Below are positions 1 to 10,600 of a stretch of DNA of 64,000 nucleotides, in pieces. Position numbers and translations under genes: made by a program. The DNA is from Roseibacillus persicicus (GTDB taxonomy: Bacteria; Verrucomicrobiota; Verrucomicrobiia; Verrucomicrobiales; Akkermansiaceae), in NCBI RefSeq assembly GCF_014651675.1, contig NZ_BMXI01000001.1, forward strand, positions 65,968 to 129,967, written 5' to 3'. The notes under the pieces were generated by a model, which ran no database searches, was not told where the DNA came from, and saw only the letters and a program-made list of their open reading frames with translations. How positions within the stretch are numbered: position 1 is the stretch's first letter; each line of letters starts with the position of its first letter.

Positions 1-97
1 ATAATAGGCTTGGGCATGACCGGGGGGAACTTTGACGCGGGGCCGTCTCATTCCAAAATCCTGCCAAATCTAGCCCTCCGCGTCAATTCTCTTTGTA

Positions 98-150
98 AAG
101 GGTCAGGCATTTTTATTCTAATTCTTTGGAAGGGGTCAGGCATTTTTATT
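98..150 (+). repeat. Two direct copies of a GGGTCAGGCATTTTTATT repeat
   Basis: Two near-identical copies lie at 98-117 and 130-150, separated by 12 bases. Both contain GGTCAGGCATTTTTATT. A short inverted piece, ACTGACCCC, follows at 168-176, so a GGGGTCA/TGACCCC pairing is possible. Motifs of this kind often occur near REP-associated tyrosine (Y1) transposase genes, but no transposase is visible inside the window, so the link is an inference. The short plus-strand open frame covering the repeats only translates them and is not a gene. Confidence 0.55.
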
Positions 151-187
151 GATGGGTGCCATTCAAGACTGACCCCAGCGAAGCACC

Positions 188-658
188 TTATTTTGCCTTC
201 GAATCGGGATTCTTAACCAAAGGTATTTCTTGTTGTATTTTCGTAGCTACCGTTTGAAAAAATTTCCACAATCGAGAATCTACCACCTCATTCTCTAATT
301 TCCCAAACTCTCCATTTTGAACCTTAAGCAAAAACTGACTCAATTCACCTTCTTTCTTTGCAGACAAGGTAGGATGAGAGATACTTTTCCACTTTTTAAA
401 ATGAAAAAAAGTTGGGACAGAATCTGAAAAGCAAAGAAAAAATTCGGTGGTAATTTCACTATCCTGCACAAAACCTTCTGCAATTATCGGAATATTTTTG
501 CCTGCAGTAAAAACTCGGACATGAGTTTTCTCATATTCACTTTCGATTTCGATTGTTTTAAAAGAATAGCCTGCCTTATCCAAAAACGAAAAATCCTGCG
601 CCGCACTAAAGTTACTGAATAGGAGGCCCGCCAAAAAACATATTCTCAAATATTTCAT
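188..658 (-). CDS. Small secreted protein, candidate immunity partner of the RHS protein
   Basis: 156 residues from the ATG at 656-658; a TTG two codons upstream also keeps the frame open but would overlap the RHS stop. The N-terminus MKYLRICFLAGLLFSNFSAA reads as a Sec signal peptide, cleaved before QDFS. The mature part is about 135 residues, lysine- and glutamate-rich, with no motif I recognise and no further membrane segment. The gene starts two bases after the stop codon of the RHS gene, so the two are almost certainly co-transcribed. Its base composition is low (a hand count of the 60 bases at 421-480 gives 21 G/C, about 35%), unlike the RHS core. Position and composition fit an immunity gene for the RHS C-terminal tip, and a signal peptide would place protection in the periplasm. 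That role is inference; the family is unknown. Confidence 0.7.
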   Translation of the reverse strand: MKYLRICFLAGLLFSNFSAAQDFSFLDKAGYSFKTIEIESEYEKTHVRVFTAGKNIPIIAEGFVQDSEITTEFFLCFSDSVPTFFHFKKWKSISHPTLSAKKEGELSQFLLKVQNGEFGKLENEVVDSRLWKFFQTVATKIQQEIPLVKNPDSKAK

Positions 659-660
659 AA

Positions 661-3600
661 TCAATCAGGAGTTTCGGTTGTTGAATCCCAGTGCTCATCA
701 CAAATCCTATCAAGTTGAGACTGAGAAAATTCGGCCGTTCCCTCCACTGCTTTTTCGAAAAACTCTCCAAGGTCTTGATTAACACGTTCACTCAACTCAA
801 AGACCGTCGCCCAATCAATCTCAATATCATCAACGCTATTTGCAGCTCCTAGAGCGTTTTGGAGTAGTTTTAATTTGCCTATAATTCCAGGTGAAGCTCT
901 AAGTAAAACTGGAAATTCGAATTTGGGAACAGAGACTTTCTTTACAACTGGTGACATTTCCCACCAGTACCAGTAAATTGGTTCAGCGTCCCAGCAGCAG
1001 GTACAGCGTTCGCATTTAATTGTTACTTCAAGTTCGCCACCTATCTCAAAATCAAGACGGAAGAATCCAACACCTCTGATTTTTCGGTCATTAAACTGTT
1101 TGATAATGTCGGCAACAGTGCCTGGCTTTTGGTCTTTAAGATCCTGTAACGTGTTGGTCAGTCTAACATTGTCAATTACGAACTGCACCACAGAGATCGA
1201 ACCTCTCATTGTATTTCTATCGCTTCCCGCGCAGCGTTCACCTTCACAAAACCCAAGAAAATCCCATCGATCTAGACCGCTATTGCTTATGAAATTATAA
1301 AGATTAATTCCACCGTATTCCTCGATAGGGTCCCTACTTGGCCATCTCCCCGTCACCGGGTCATAATAACGATAGCCGTAATAGTAGAGTCCAGTATTAT
1401 AGTCCCTATGTTTCGTTGAAAAACGAAATCGGAGCCATTGATTCAAGCCATTATTCCCCTCATTCACCACGATACGCCCAAAAGAGTCATACTCGTAACG
1501 GGCATCTGTGTTTCCACTGCTATCGAGGTATTGGCAAATGTTCCCGTTGCCATCGTAAACGGGATAGTAATCATCCTGCATGACGTTGCTCCCATTCCTG
1601 AAGCCCACCGTTAGAAGCCCACCGACTCCGCCTGCACCTTGCGTGCTGCCACTAAGGTCGAGTCCCCATGTATAAGTGCGGGCCAGAGTCTCAAGTCCCA
1701 CACTCGTAAGATTTCTCTGTGCAATCAAATTCCAGCCATCATAGTAAAAATGCATTTCCAAATTGTCGCTTGAGCGACTTCGGACAATACGCCGCCCCAA
1801 GTAGTCGTAATCGTAGAAAAAGGTCTCGCCGCCAACCGTTATGGAAACCAGCCGATTCTCCGCATCCCACGTCAAGTCGGTCGCTGCCGCAAAATCGGGA
1901 TTATCCTCGTCCTCATACTCGGTGCCAGCCGCTCCCGTCTCTCCCGGCACGACCCCGGAGGTCATATTCCCGTCGTTGTCGTAGCTCGTAGTGCGTTCGA
2001 AGGGCGTGGAGGTGTATTCATTGACTCCATTCGCGACATACTCATCCAAGTCTTCAGGCTCCTCGGGCCCAGTAAAAGACGTGACGCGATTGCCAATGGA
2101 ATCATAGCGATAACGTTCATCGTTACTTTCGTAAGCACTGTCCCAACCGGCACTTCTGACTTGACCCAGGGAGTCATAACTCCAACTCACAAAAGGGGCG
2201 GTAGACACAGGGAAGGCGCTGCCCGTGCGATCGACCCGAGTGCGTTGACCGATGTCATTCACGGTGTAATCATACTCGGAAACGGTGACACTGCCAGTAT
2301 TTTTGACGTTTGACTTGGTATCGAGAACGTTACGATCCCCTTCCCAAGTATTTGTGACGGTGTGCACGGGCCCGGCGACTTCTTCAATGAGCCCATAGGA
2401 ATCGTCCTCGTAGCCATAGATGAAGTCAGCACTTCCCTGCGGCACGCCTGCAGTCAAGGAGGGATTGTGCCAAACCCGATTCAAGCGGCCAGCAGTATCG
2501 TAACCATAGCCCACCTTATGATCCGAGCCAAGCACGAGGCTTTGAGGACGAAGCAAGTCATCGTAGTGCCGCGTTAAAGTCCGAGAAACTGAGGTATCCT
2601 GATAAAGTTCCTCAGAGGTGACTTGGAAAGTGACAGGATCATATCCATAATCCGCATGGAGCTCCGCGCTGTTAAGGACGGTCAAATCGCTCCCGCGGTA
2701 GATTTTATCCAACTGACCGAATTTGGTGTAGGTGTAAGCGAGGTCAGGGGTCTCGTAACCTCCGTTGGCGGTGCTGTCGTTGTAGGTTACGGAAGTGAGC
2801 TGGCCCTCGTCGTAGCCGTAGGTGGTGGTGAGACGGGTTGCAGAGTTGGGCAGGGTCCGAGCCCACTGGCGGGTCTCGAGACGACCCGCATCGGTGTAAG
2901 TGTAATCGGCACCTTTGCCATCGGCATCGCGTTTGTAGTCGAGCCAGCCCCGAGTCGGGTTGTAGCTCCAGGTGCTGGTCGCGGAGGCATTTGCTTCGGC
3001 GGTGCTGAGTCCGTCCGAGAGGTCGAGAGACGAAGCGTCTTGCCAGGTGCGAAGCGTCGTCATGCGGTTTTGCTCGTCGTATTGGTAGAAGCGTGGGTAG
3101 ACGCCGTCTCCCCAGGTGGCCTTCACCTGCCCGGTGGGATAATAACTGGTGTGGGTGATGTTGTCGAAGTCGGTATTGTCCGGCGTGCCGGATGGGTCCT
3201 CAGTGTCGGGAGCATCGACTTGGATGCGTCGGCCGAGCTGGTCGTAAGCGTATTGCGTGAGTCGGCTGCCGGCGTCTTTCATTCCCAAGAGGTTGCCTGA
3301 TGGCGTGTACCCGGTACTGGCTACCCCGCTGTAGGTGGTAACACCGGTTCGGGAGTGGTTCGTGGTTTTCACCCGTCCCAGCAAATCGTAGGTATAGGTG
3401 GTGGAAGTGAGGTTGTCCAAACTATCATCGTCAGCTTCCTTCAGTTCGACGCTGTTTAACAGGCCATCCTTGTAGGTGCGCCGGGTGAAGGTGGTCGGGC
3501 TGGTGATCTTCTCAGTCCATTCCCCTTTCGTCGCGGAATAGATCCTCTTCGTGGTGGTTACCAATGAAGTCGAGGCATCATTCGGAAAGCTCTCCTGGCG

Positions 3601-6600
3601 ACTATACATCCCATCCCCGGAGCGGAAGGACTTGGAGGCGACGACCCCCACCATATCTCCTGCCCCGATCACCTCGGTAGTGGTCTCCAAGCCGTTGTAG
3701 CCGTCGCGAGTTACGGCTGCGGTGGTGGTCTTCGTGTCTTGCGATCCCGCGTGCCCTGGAATCGCCCGAGAGATGGTTTCGTGCTCACCCTCGGAGTTGT
3801 AGGTGTAGGAGGTGACCACCCCATCGGGGTCCGTTACAGACTGAAGGCGTCCCCATGACCCCGCAAAAGCACGGTCTGCGTGATGCACCTGATTCCCATT
3901 ATATCCTGAGGTGTAGTAGGAATAGGAGGTAAAGACGGAGGGAGACGAGAAAGAGGTTCGAGTCTTTCTTCCCGCAGTATCATACAAGTCTTCGGTCCAC
4001 TCCGAGACGATCTCGTCTCCATTGCCGTCGTATTGCAAACGGATGGAGCGAACTGTGCGCGGAGAGTAATCATACTTAATATCTGCCACGGCAGTGCCCT
4101 TTACCGAGTAGGTCCTGCCGTCACAGTAGGTGGTGACAACCCTCGTGCCTTGGAGAGAATCCGTGGTGGTCGTGACTTTGCCAAAACCATCAACTCCATA
4201 TTGGGTATCGATGGTTGTCTTCTCCAAATTCGAATCGCCGTCTTCATCGGCGGTCCAGGACTCTAGCACCAAGCCGTTGACATGCCGAACGGTCTTGGAG
4301 AGCAAAATCTCTGTTGTCGTTCCAGAAGCTTCGGTCAGATACCCGCTCCGAACCACTTCTGTAATGATGGTGGGATCCCCGTTTGCGGTTTGTCCGCCAT
4401 AGATTGTGTAAGTCGTTTCAAGATTCCAGTCGCCAGACACCACCCTCACCGAACTGGTGCGCTTCAGTTTGTCTTTGGTGGTGATAGTTTCGACTCCGTT
4501 CGGACTGGTTTCCGAGAGCAAACCGCAACAACCATATTCCCGGAGTCGAGGATGATCGACGTCCCCGTTCTCGATAATCCTGGTCGGTCTTCCCTGGGCA
4601 TCAAACTCGGTCGCCTCCCAAGAACTCAGGAGCTTTCCGGATTCAGAAATTTGTTGTTCTTGGGCGACACCAGCGGCGTTGAAAACGGTGATCTCAGTTG
4701 TCCCGGACGTGATATCGGGAGTATCCGTGATATCAGTAGTGGTCGTATAGGCCCCTCGTGTCTTCGTCACTTTGTAACGTCCCGTTACCCCATCATGGTC
4801 ATTAACGTAGGAATAGACTTCAGCGGTTCCGTCAGGAAACTTTTTCCAGGCCAAGCGCCCCGCATCGGGAGAATTGGCCACCGAACCAAACGTCGCAATG
4901 GTGGTCCGGCCTGCCTCGGTAATGCGCTGCTGCAGCCTTAATATGGAAATCGTAGGCTGATTGTGTCCCGGGGGTGCCTGCGTCGTAGTGACATACTCCC
5001 CGGTAAACGGGCTGTAGATTCCTTCGAGGTGATAATATTTCCGCTCCTCGGAGGATACGACGGTTCCCCCAATGGTGACCACTTCACTGATTGAAGATTT
5101 ATCCGGGCTGGTCAGGGTGGTCAGGCGATAGTTGTTCAACTCTTCCCCTTCTTCTGGAAAGTCTGTGGTGAAAGGCTGGTTCCCGATTGGCTCATAAATG
5201 CGTTCGTAGAGGAGCGTGGTGACCTCCGGAGTTTCGCCCTCGCCAGGAAGAACAAACTCGTTTCCATTGGACTGAACAATACCTACGGAAGTCGAATACT
5301 TGTGGACCTGCCAACGACCGTCTGGATGATGCACAAAGTGCAATCGACCATGTGTGTCCACATTGCCCGGGGTGGACATGTAGCCGTAGCGAGTGGTGAG
5401 TGGCTGGTCAGTATTGTATCCCCGAGTGTGAGCAACCAATCGCTTGACCCCTCCAAAGTAACGATGGCGAAGCAGCTCCTGGGAAGCGATGTAGTGAGAA
5501 GCCGGAGTCGTGTTCAGAGAGGGAAGCCAAACAGTTTTCACAAAGGCACCGTCAACAGTGTCTAGAAAGGCGATTTCCTCGCGAGGTCCGTCGCCTTGCG
5601 CGGTCAATGCTCCGGTCGGGGGAGTAAAATAGACGGTCTTGCGAACGCTTAGGCCGGCCTCAAGCATACCGATGGCAGGAGGAGTTTCACTTTTTGCAGT
5701 TGGCAAATCATAGCGAATGTAGCGCTGCTGGTTGTTGCTTGCGCCATCCTTCCAGACACTATGAACATCAACAAAGCGGTAGAAGCCCGGCGTCGGATTG
5801 CTCACGGTCACAGTCTTGGTCACAGCCGTATCCAGAGGGTCGAAACGATTGGTCGGCTTCCGGTGGTAATACTCTAGCTTGAATCCTTCATCGGGAGCAG
5901 AAAGCTCGGAAACCACCACCCGGTATTGCTTGGTCTTGAACTCCCTGACCCCGGCAGCAGGTCGGTCAACCTCCATATACACCGCATGATTGTAGGTCAG
6001 GATCTCCTCTGGGTCGAAGATGTCGGGATGGGCCCGGCTGACCCGCATGGTCGCATACGATGGCACCAGACCGCCCGTGGTGGCGGCATTGAAAAATGAC
6101 TCGTTCTCCTTCCAGCTGGCAGGCAGGTCTTCCTCCAAACTATTGACGCCACCAGCATAATAGAACGAGCGATGATCGGCTGGACGAGGACTGGCAACAT
6201 CCCCTAGAAAGAAGCGGACTTTCATCGCCGCGCCCCCTCCATTCGCGGCGGCGACAGTCAAGTAGGGTTTGCCTTGGGCAGCATTGGCCAAGTCAGCGGG
6301 ATAGAGGTCCTGCCCTCCCCCGTCAGTATTGGCAGCCATGTTGGTTGGGGCCTGCTCTCCGGTCTGTTGAGTCTGCGTTCCCGGAGCCGAGCCATCGGTC
6401 TCGCCTGGCTCGTCGTCGTCTTCCCCACCGGCATTCTCATCGGCGTTTGTTTGGTCATCCACGGAATCACTATCGTTCCCGCCAGACTCTGAACATCCAC
6501 AACTGCTGCAAGTGCTGCAGGCTGGCGATCCAACTGGAGGATTCGTCGCTTCCAATTGAGTTGCCCAAAAGAAGCAGGACAAACTCAGTAAAGAGATGGT

Positions 6601-6645
6601 TGCAGTTTTCGGGTAGAAAACAAATTTCGATAAAAACGGTTTCAT
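661..6645 (-). CDS. RHS/YD-repeat secreted protein with variable C-terminal tip
   Basis: 1994 residues. Residues about 1-33 are a signal peptide (basic start, then ATISLLSLSCFFWA). A cysteine-rich CSTCSSCGC stretch near residue 42 and a very acidic linker follow. A long region of YD repeats (many G..Y.YD....T) leads to the RHS core-associated end, where YYYGYRYYDPVTGRWPSRDP sits near residue 1767. After the core come about 200 residues unlike the rest, with cysteine pairs (CEGERC, CERCTCCW) and an aromatic YWYWWEM patch. In RHS proteins the core forms a shell around a variable toxic C-terminus; the tip here matches no toxin I know. The tip DNA is AT-richer than the core. The gene lies 12 bases after a HEAT-repeat-like gene and 2 bases before a small secreted protein gene. 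It could alternatively be a non-toxic wall-associated RHS protein. Confidence 0.9.
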   Translation of the reverse strand: MKPFLSKFVFYPKTATISLLSLSCFFWATQLEATNPPVGSPACSTCSSCGCSESGGNDSDSVDDQTNADENAGGEDDDEPGETDGSAPGTQTQQTGEQAPTNMAANTDGGGQDLYPADLANAAQGKPYLTVAAANGGGAAMKVRFFLGDVASPRPADHRSFYYAGGVNSLEEDLPASWKENESFFNAATTGGLVPSYATMRVSRAHPDIFDPEEILTYNHAVYMEVDRPAAGVREFKTKQYRVVVSELSAPDEGFKLEYYHRKPTNRFDPLDTAVTKTVTVSNPTPGFYRFVDVHSVWKDGASNNQQRYIRYDLPTAKSETPPAIGMLEAGLSVRKTVYFTPPTGALTAQGDGPREEIAFLDTVDGAFVKTVWLPSLNTTPASHYIASQELLRHRYFGGVKRLVAHTRGYNTDQPLTTRYGYMSTPGNVDTHGRLHFVHHPDGRWQVHKYSTSVGIVQSNGNEFVLPGEGETPEVTTLLYERIYEPIGNQPFTTDFPEEGEELNNYRLTTLTSPDKSSISEVVTIGGTVVSSEERKYYHLEGIYSPFTGEYVTTTQAPPGHNQPTISILRLQQRITEAGRTTIATFGSVANSPDAGRLAWKKFPDGTAEVYSYVNDHDGVTGRYKVTKTRGAYTTTTDITDTPDITSGTTEITVFNAAGVAQEQQISESGKLLSSWEATEFDAQGRPTRIIENGDVDHPRLREYGCCGLLSETSPNGVETITTKDKLKRTSSVRVVSGDWNLETTYTIYGGQTANGDPTIITEVVRSGYLTEASGTTTEILLSKTVRHVNGLVLESWTADEDGDSNLEKTTIDTQYGVDGFGKVTTTTDSLQGTRVVTTYCDGRTYSVKGTAVADIKYDYSPRTVRSIRLQYDGNGDEIVSEWTEDLYDTAGRKTRTSFSSPSVFTSYSYYTSGYNGNQVHHADRAFAGSWGRLQSVTDPDGVVTSYTYNSEGEHETISRAIPGHAGSQDTKTTTAAVTRDGYNGLETTTEVIGAGDMVGVVASKSFRSGDGMYSRQESFPNDASTSLVTTTKRIYSATKGEWTEKITSPTTFTRRTYKDGLLNSVELKEADDDSLDNLTSTTYTYDLLGRVKTTNHSRTGVTTYSGVASTGYTPSGNLLGMKDAGSRLTQYAYDQLGRRIQVDAPDTEDPSGTPDNTDFDNITHTSYYPTGQVKATWGDGVYPRFYQYDEQNRMTTLRTWQDASSLDLSDGLSTAEANASATSTWSYNPTRGWLDYKRDADGKGADYTYTDAGRLETRQWARTLPNSATRLTTTYGYDEGQLTSVTYNDSTANGGYETPDLAYTYTKFGQLDKIYRGSDLTVLNSAELHADYGYDPVTFQVTSEELYQDTSVSRTLTRHYDDLLRPQSLVLGSDHKVGYGYDTAGRLNRVWHNPSLTAGVPQGSADFIYGYEDDSYGLIEEVAGPVHTVTNTWEGDRNVLDTKSNVKNTGSVTVSEYDYTVNDIGQRTRVDRTGSAFPVSTAPFVSWSYDSLGQVRSAGWDSAYESNDERYRYDSIGNRVTSFTGPEEPEDLDEYVANGVNEYTSTPFERTTSYDNDGNMTSGVVPGETGAAGTEYEDEDNPDFAAATDLTWDAENRLVSITVGGETFFYDYDYLGRRIVRSRSSDNLEMHFYYDGWNLIAQRNLTSVGLETLARTYTWGLDLSGSTQGAGGVGGLLTVGFRNGSNVMQDDYYPVYDGNGNICQYLDSSGNTDARYEYDSFGRIVVNEGNNGLNQWLRFRFSTKHRDYNTGLYYYGYRYYDPVTGRWPSRDPIEEYGGINLYNFISNSGLDRWDFLGFCEGERCAGSDRNTMRGSISVVQFVIDNVRLTNTLQDLKDQKPGTVADIIKQFNDRKIRGVGFFRLDFEIGGELEVTIKCERCTCCWDAEPIYWYWWEMSPVVKKVSVPKFEFPVLLRASPGIIGKLKLLQNALGAANSVDDIEIDWATVFELSERVNQDLGEFFEKAVEGTAEFSQSQLDRICDEHWDSTTETPD

Positions 6646-6657
6646 GAATTAGGAGAA

Positions 6658-7593
6658 TTAGTCAGTTGTGACAGAATAGTTTTTGAGAGCCGCGGCGGCG
6701 GCGAAGCGGACTCGCTGGGAGCTTTGTGCCAGCTCAAGAAGAAAGGGTTTGTCGGCTGAGTCGGCAAAGTAGCCCAGAGCGGCCACACTGCTGAGTTGAA
6801 TGGAGGGATTGCTTGAGGGGTCCTTCGCGAGTTCGCGAACCACTGGAAGAAGGGAAACGAATCCCATGCGCCCTGAAGCCTGAATGGCAGAAATCTGATT
6901 GGCGAGGGTAGCCGGACGCTCCTGACTTGCGATGGAGAGAAAGATAGCCTCGAGGGAATCTCGATAGGGCTCCACGAGCTCGGGGCGCTTGGAAGACAAG
7001 TCACAAAGAGCCATCATCGCGGTACCCGTGACTTGCTCAAATGCTTCGCGCTCCCCCTGCAATAGGGCCAAGTAAGACTCCATGACCGGATCAATGACGG
7101 TCTGCTCAACTTCGTGCGACCTATCGCCAAGATAAAGTGCGAGGTGTTGCGCGGAGTAGTCACGCACGACAGGGTCGACATTGCGGTCGGCCATGAGAGC
7201 AGCCATTTCAACCGGGTATTGACTCCAATGAAATCTGGAGTCCCGGAGCACCTCCATGATCTCGTTTTGCAAGGTATACCAACGAGCCGCGTTGACGGTT
7301 GCCGGAGCGGGTTCTTTGATGATTTGAAAAAGAGAATCGAATTCCTCTGGAGACAAATCAGAAGGCAAGGCCCTCACGGCCTCGATTTGCTCTTCCAACA
7401 AGAGCTCATTTCTTAACAATTGCCGAACCAAGTGAGGAGTCGGAGAACCGCTTTCTACCGCCGATTTCTTCTCCGTGAGCACGACGGACCGGGCCGCAGG
7501 AGCAGACGCCTTTTTCAGTTGAAAAAGAAGCGCAAGAATCACCACCGATAGCGAGGCTATGGTCGATATTAGAATGTGACGGGTCAGGTTCAT
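6658..7593 (-). CDS. Membrane-anchored HEAT-repeat-like protein
   Basis: 311 residues starting at the ATG 7591-7593. A single hydrophobic segment, about residues 7-26 (ILISTIASLSVVILALLFQL), acts as signal anchor or uncleaved signal peptide. The rest is alpha-helical with a recurring pattern of about 35-40 residues (VRDYSAQHLALYL, TMMALCDLSSK, LSSVAALGYFADS, VRFAAAAALKNYS), which resembles HEAT/armadillo repeats used for protein binding. No catalytic motif is visible. It sits between the LamG/PA14-like gene (27-base gap) and the RHS gene (12-base gap) on the same strand, so it probably works with one of them, for instance as a periplasmic scaffold or chaperone for the RHS protein. That role is inferred from position only. 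Confidence 0.75.
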   Translation of the reverse strand: MNLTRHILISTIASLSVVILALLFQLKKASAPAARSVVLTEKKSAVESGSPTPHLVRQLLRNELLLEEQIEAVRALPSDLSPEEFDSLFQIIKEPAPATVNAARWYTLQNEIMEVLRDSRFHWSQYPVEMAALMADRNVDPVVRDYSAQHLALYLGDRSHEVEQTVIDPVMESYLALLQGEREAFEQVTGTAMMALCDLSSKRPELVEPYRDSLEAIFLSIASQERPATLANQISAIQASGRMGFVSLLPVVRELAKDPSSNPSIQLSSVAALGYFADSADKPFLLELAQSSQRVRFAAAAALKNYSVTTD

Positions 7594-7620
7594 TTCTCGA
7601 AGACTCGGATTTGCGCTCGA

Positions 7621-10600
7621 TTAATTGGTGCTGCCCCAAATCTTGACGCCGTCAGCATCAAAGACCTTGGAGTAATGGCAGGGGGCGCCGAGACGGCCGG
7701 CAGGGACTAGAAACTCCAGATAGATGAGTCCATTTTCATCAAAATCAGAAGCAGTCAGGGTCTTGAAAGTGGTTCCGTCCGGGAACATCACCCCCCCGGC
7801 AAATATCGTGATTTCCACGTAGGCTCCCGGAGGAAGATGCGTGACCAGGAAAGGAGAAATGACTTGAAACAAATCATCTCCAACTGGGACCGCATGGTCA
7901 AAGGCATTGCGCAATCCGTCAGAAACACCCACGACATGAACAAGTTCCTGATCAAGGATCGGTGCGGCATCTGACATCCGAGCGGCGGTACGATGAACGC
8001 CAGGAAACAGCCCCCCTAGCCCGGCTTCGCTGCCCGACCCCGTCCCTAAACTCATCAATTCATCAATTCGGATCTCTCCTCCGGAATCCAGAGCCAGTTC
8101 GGCCTCGACTCCCGGGAACTGAACCATTCGGTAGCGCTCCTCGCCCAAACCAAGATCAGGTTGCAACTGAGCATCCTGAACATAGACCGTCAGCGTATTT
8201 GATTGGCCCTGTGGATGCGACCCGGAAATCACATAGGTTCCAGCTTGGGCAAAATGCTCGACATGGGTTTCGGCTGCAGGGAAAGAGTGAACCTCTCCAT
8301 TGATCGAGAGTGACACCGTCGTCCAATCCCAATCCTGAATCCAAGCCCCCAACAGAAGATCTGAACCAACCGGAATGGTCAGTGAACCACCATCCAGAAC
8401 ATTATAAGGAGTCCAAACGATGACCCTGTTCTCAGCAATGCCAAGGTTCTCGAACTGGGCAACGTATCCAATTGCCTCGTTGCGCTGAAGAGGAAGCTGA
8501 GCAAACCACTTGGAGTGCCCCGGACCCGCTGAAGAGGATGCGAAGATTCCCTCCATTCTACCGTGACCGGCCCTCATTTGGTCTTGGAGGCGAGTTTGAA
8601 AGCTATCGAGACGGGTGTAGAAACCCGGAAGCATATTGTCCCACTGCTGACTATTATACCGCATCGAGCGATTGGTCTCTCCTGACCGAGTAATATAAGT
8701 CAGATCAACCAAGTTTGGGCTAGAAGCCACCCCTTCAACAAACGCGGGGGAAGTGTGGGTGAACGTGACGTGGGAAAAGAGATGACTCCGCTCCTCCAAG
8801 CTCTGCCTCACCCAATCGACAATCCCATCACCATCAGCATCCAAACCCCCTGGAGTTACCACTTTGATTGAAGTGACTTCGAGAGTCCTCCGCGCCGTGT
8901 AGTTATCTGCGAAGAGACTCAGCTGATGACTCCCTGCAAATAAGTAGGGAGTGAGGATCCGAATGGCTCCAGAATCGCCTTTTCTGAAAGTCATTTCTCC
9001 CCGGAGAACTTCGGTTCCATCAATACCGATCTGGACAGGGAGAATCTCATCCGCCCTCAGATCCCCTCGAAGGAAGCCCTCCACTTGGAGAACCCAAAAT
9101 CCGTCGGAAGGAACAGAAAAATCCCAAACGGCCTCGCCACGGAAGGAGGCCCCCACGACTCCATTCCCTCCAGTCGCGATCCACTTCGTCCCCAACCCTG
9201 AGACCGAAGCAGGCGATATGTTGGCCACCAAAGTCTCAGAGGAAACATCCGAAACCGCAGGATCTGACCCATAGGTGCGAACTTCCGCCAAATCACTGAG
9301 ACCATCTCCATCCGTGTCACTATTGGTTGGATCACAGCCATAGAGATACTCTTCACGATTCGTCAGCCCATCGGCGTCAAAATCACCATACTCGCCCTGA
9401 CGCTCTGCGTCGCTGCGACCATTGTCATGAATATCCAAGCCATATTGAAGCTCCCAAGAATCAGGCAAATAATCGTCGTCTGTATCCTCGTTCTCAAAGA
9501 CATACGGCCGAAGGTATTCAGTAGGAATGGCCTCTTGTTGCCCCCCTGGTCGCGCCCATGCGAGACTCAGGTGAGAGGTCAAACCCCGATTACGTTGCGT
9601 TTGTAGAACGTCAATATAGTATCGCTCCCCTTCCTCCAACCAAATGAAATCACTGAGTTGGCTCGAAAACACGTTCCAGATATTTCCCCATCGAATATCA
9701 ATCCCAGTGGCATTTCCATTCTCTGGCGAGAGCATGGCGATGGGCCTTTTGGTATACTTCTGAGAATCAGGAGAAAGTGAAAGCTCCACGCTAACTTGCC
9801 CGGATACCCAAAAATGATAGTAGCCCGTTTCCGGGGGGATAAGATAACCGCGCAAGTGAGTCGAACCGGCGTTTGTAACAAGAGCTCCGGTCGAGGAAGC
9901 AGGCAGAAAGTCTCCAATACCGGTCAAACCAGCAGCGTGAAATTCTCGATCTCGCGTGAGAGTAACAAGAGAATGATCTCCTGCTCCCACATTGCGGTGG
10001 TCGAATCGCAGGAACCCCTCCATTTCGACCGGTCCAACTGCGTCTGGAGCAAGTGATTGCCGATAAAGCGAATCCACTTCCGTCGAATCTAATGCTTCAG
10101 AAAGAATAACGACATCATCACAAAGGCCTTCGAAATTTCGGGAAAGGATGTTGCGATCACGCCCAAGCATCCACTTTTCAATGTCAACCACCCCTTGAGG
10201 AGGACTGGGCGACGATGCCACTTCGACTCCGTTTAGATAGAGCTTTTGAATTTCACCAGATTTCCAAACTCCGACGACATGATTCCACTGCCCGATTGGA
10301 CAAGAATAATCAGGCCCGGTCAGACGTTTGCTCTTCGCCCGAAATTCAATGGGATTTCCTTCCCCATACCCTGAAAGTAGAATTCCAAAGAAGTCAGCAC
10401 CGAGACTCGAAATCACTGCTGAGTTTTCGTTCTTCTTAAACGGATTGACCCATGCGGCAAGAGTCAGCTCATCGCTCCCTTGTTCTGCCCCTACCGCTAA
10501 CGGCTCACAATCGCGGTCACCATCGTAATAGAATGCAGTTCCAGCCACTCCCTCGAACCGAGCTCGAGCCCGGTACAACTTTCGCACAGAATAATCACTC

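Noticed and set aside
10-216. Short plus-strand open frame at the left end
   Set aside because: It mainly translates the two direct repeats (KGSGIFI twice), has no start signal and no recognisable domain.
2623-3300. 225-codon open frame opposite the RHS core
   Set aside because: Antisense shadow of the GC-rich YD-repeat region, with low-complexity V/G-rich translation; the sense frame is clearly the gene.
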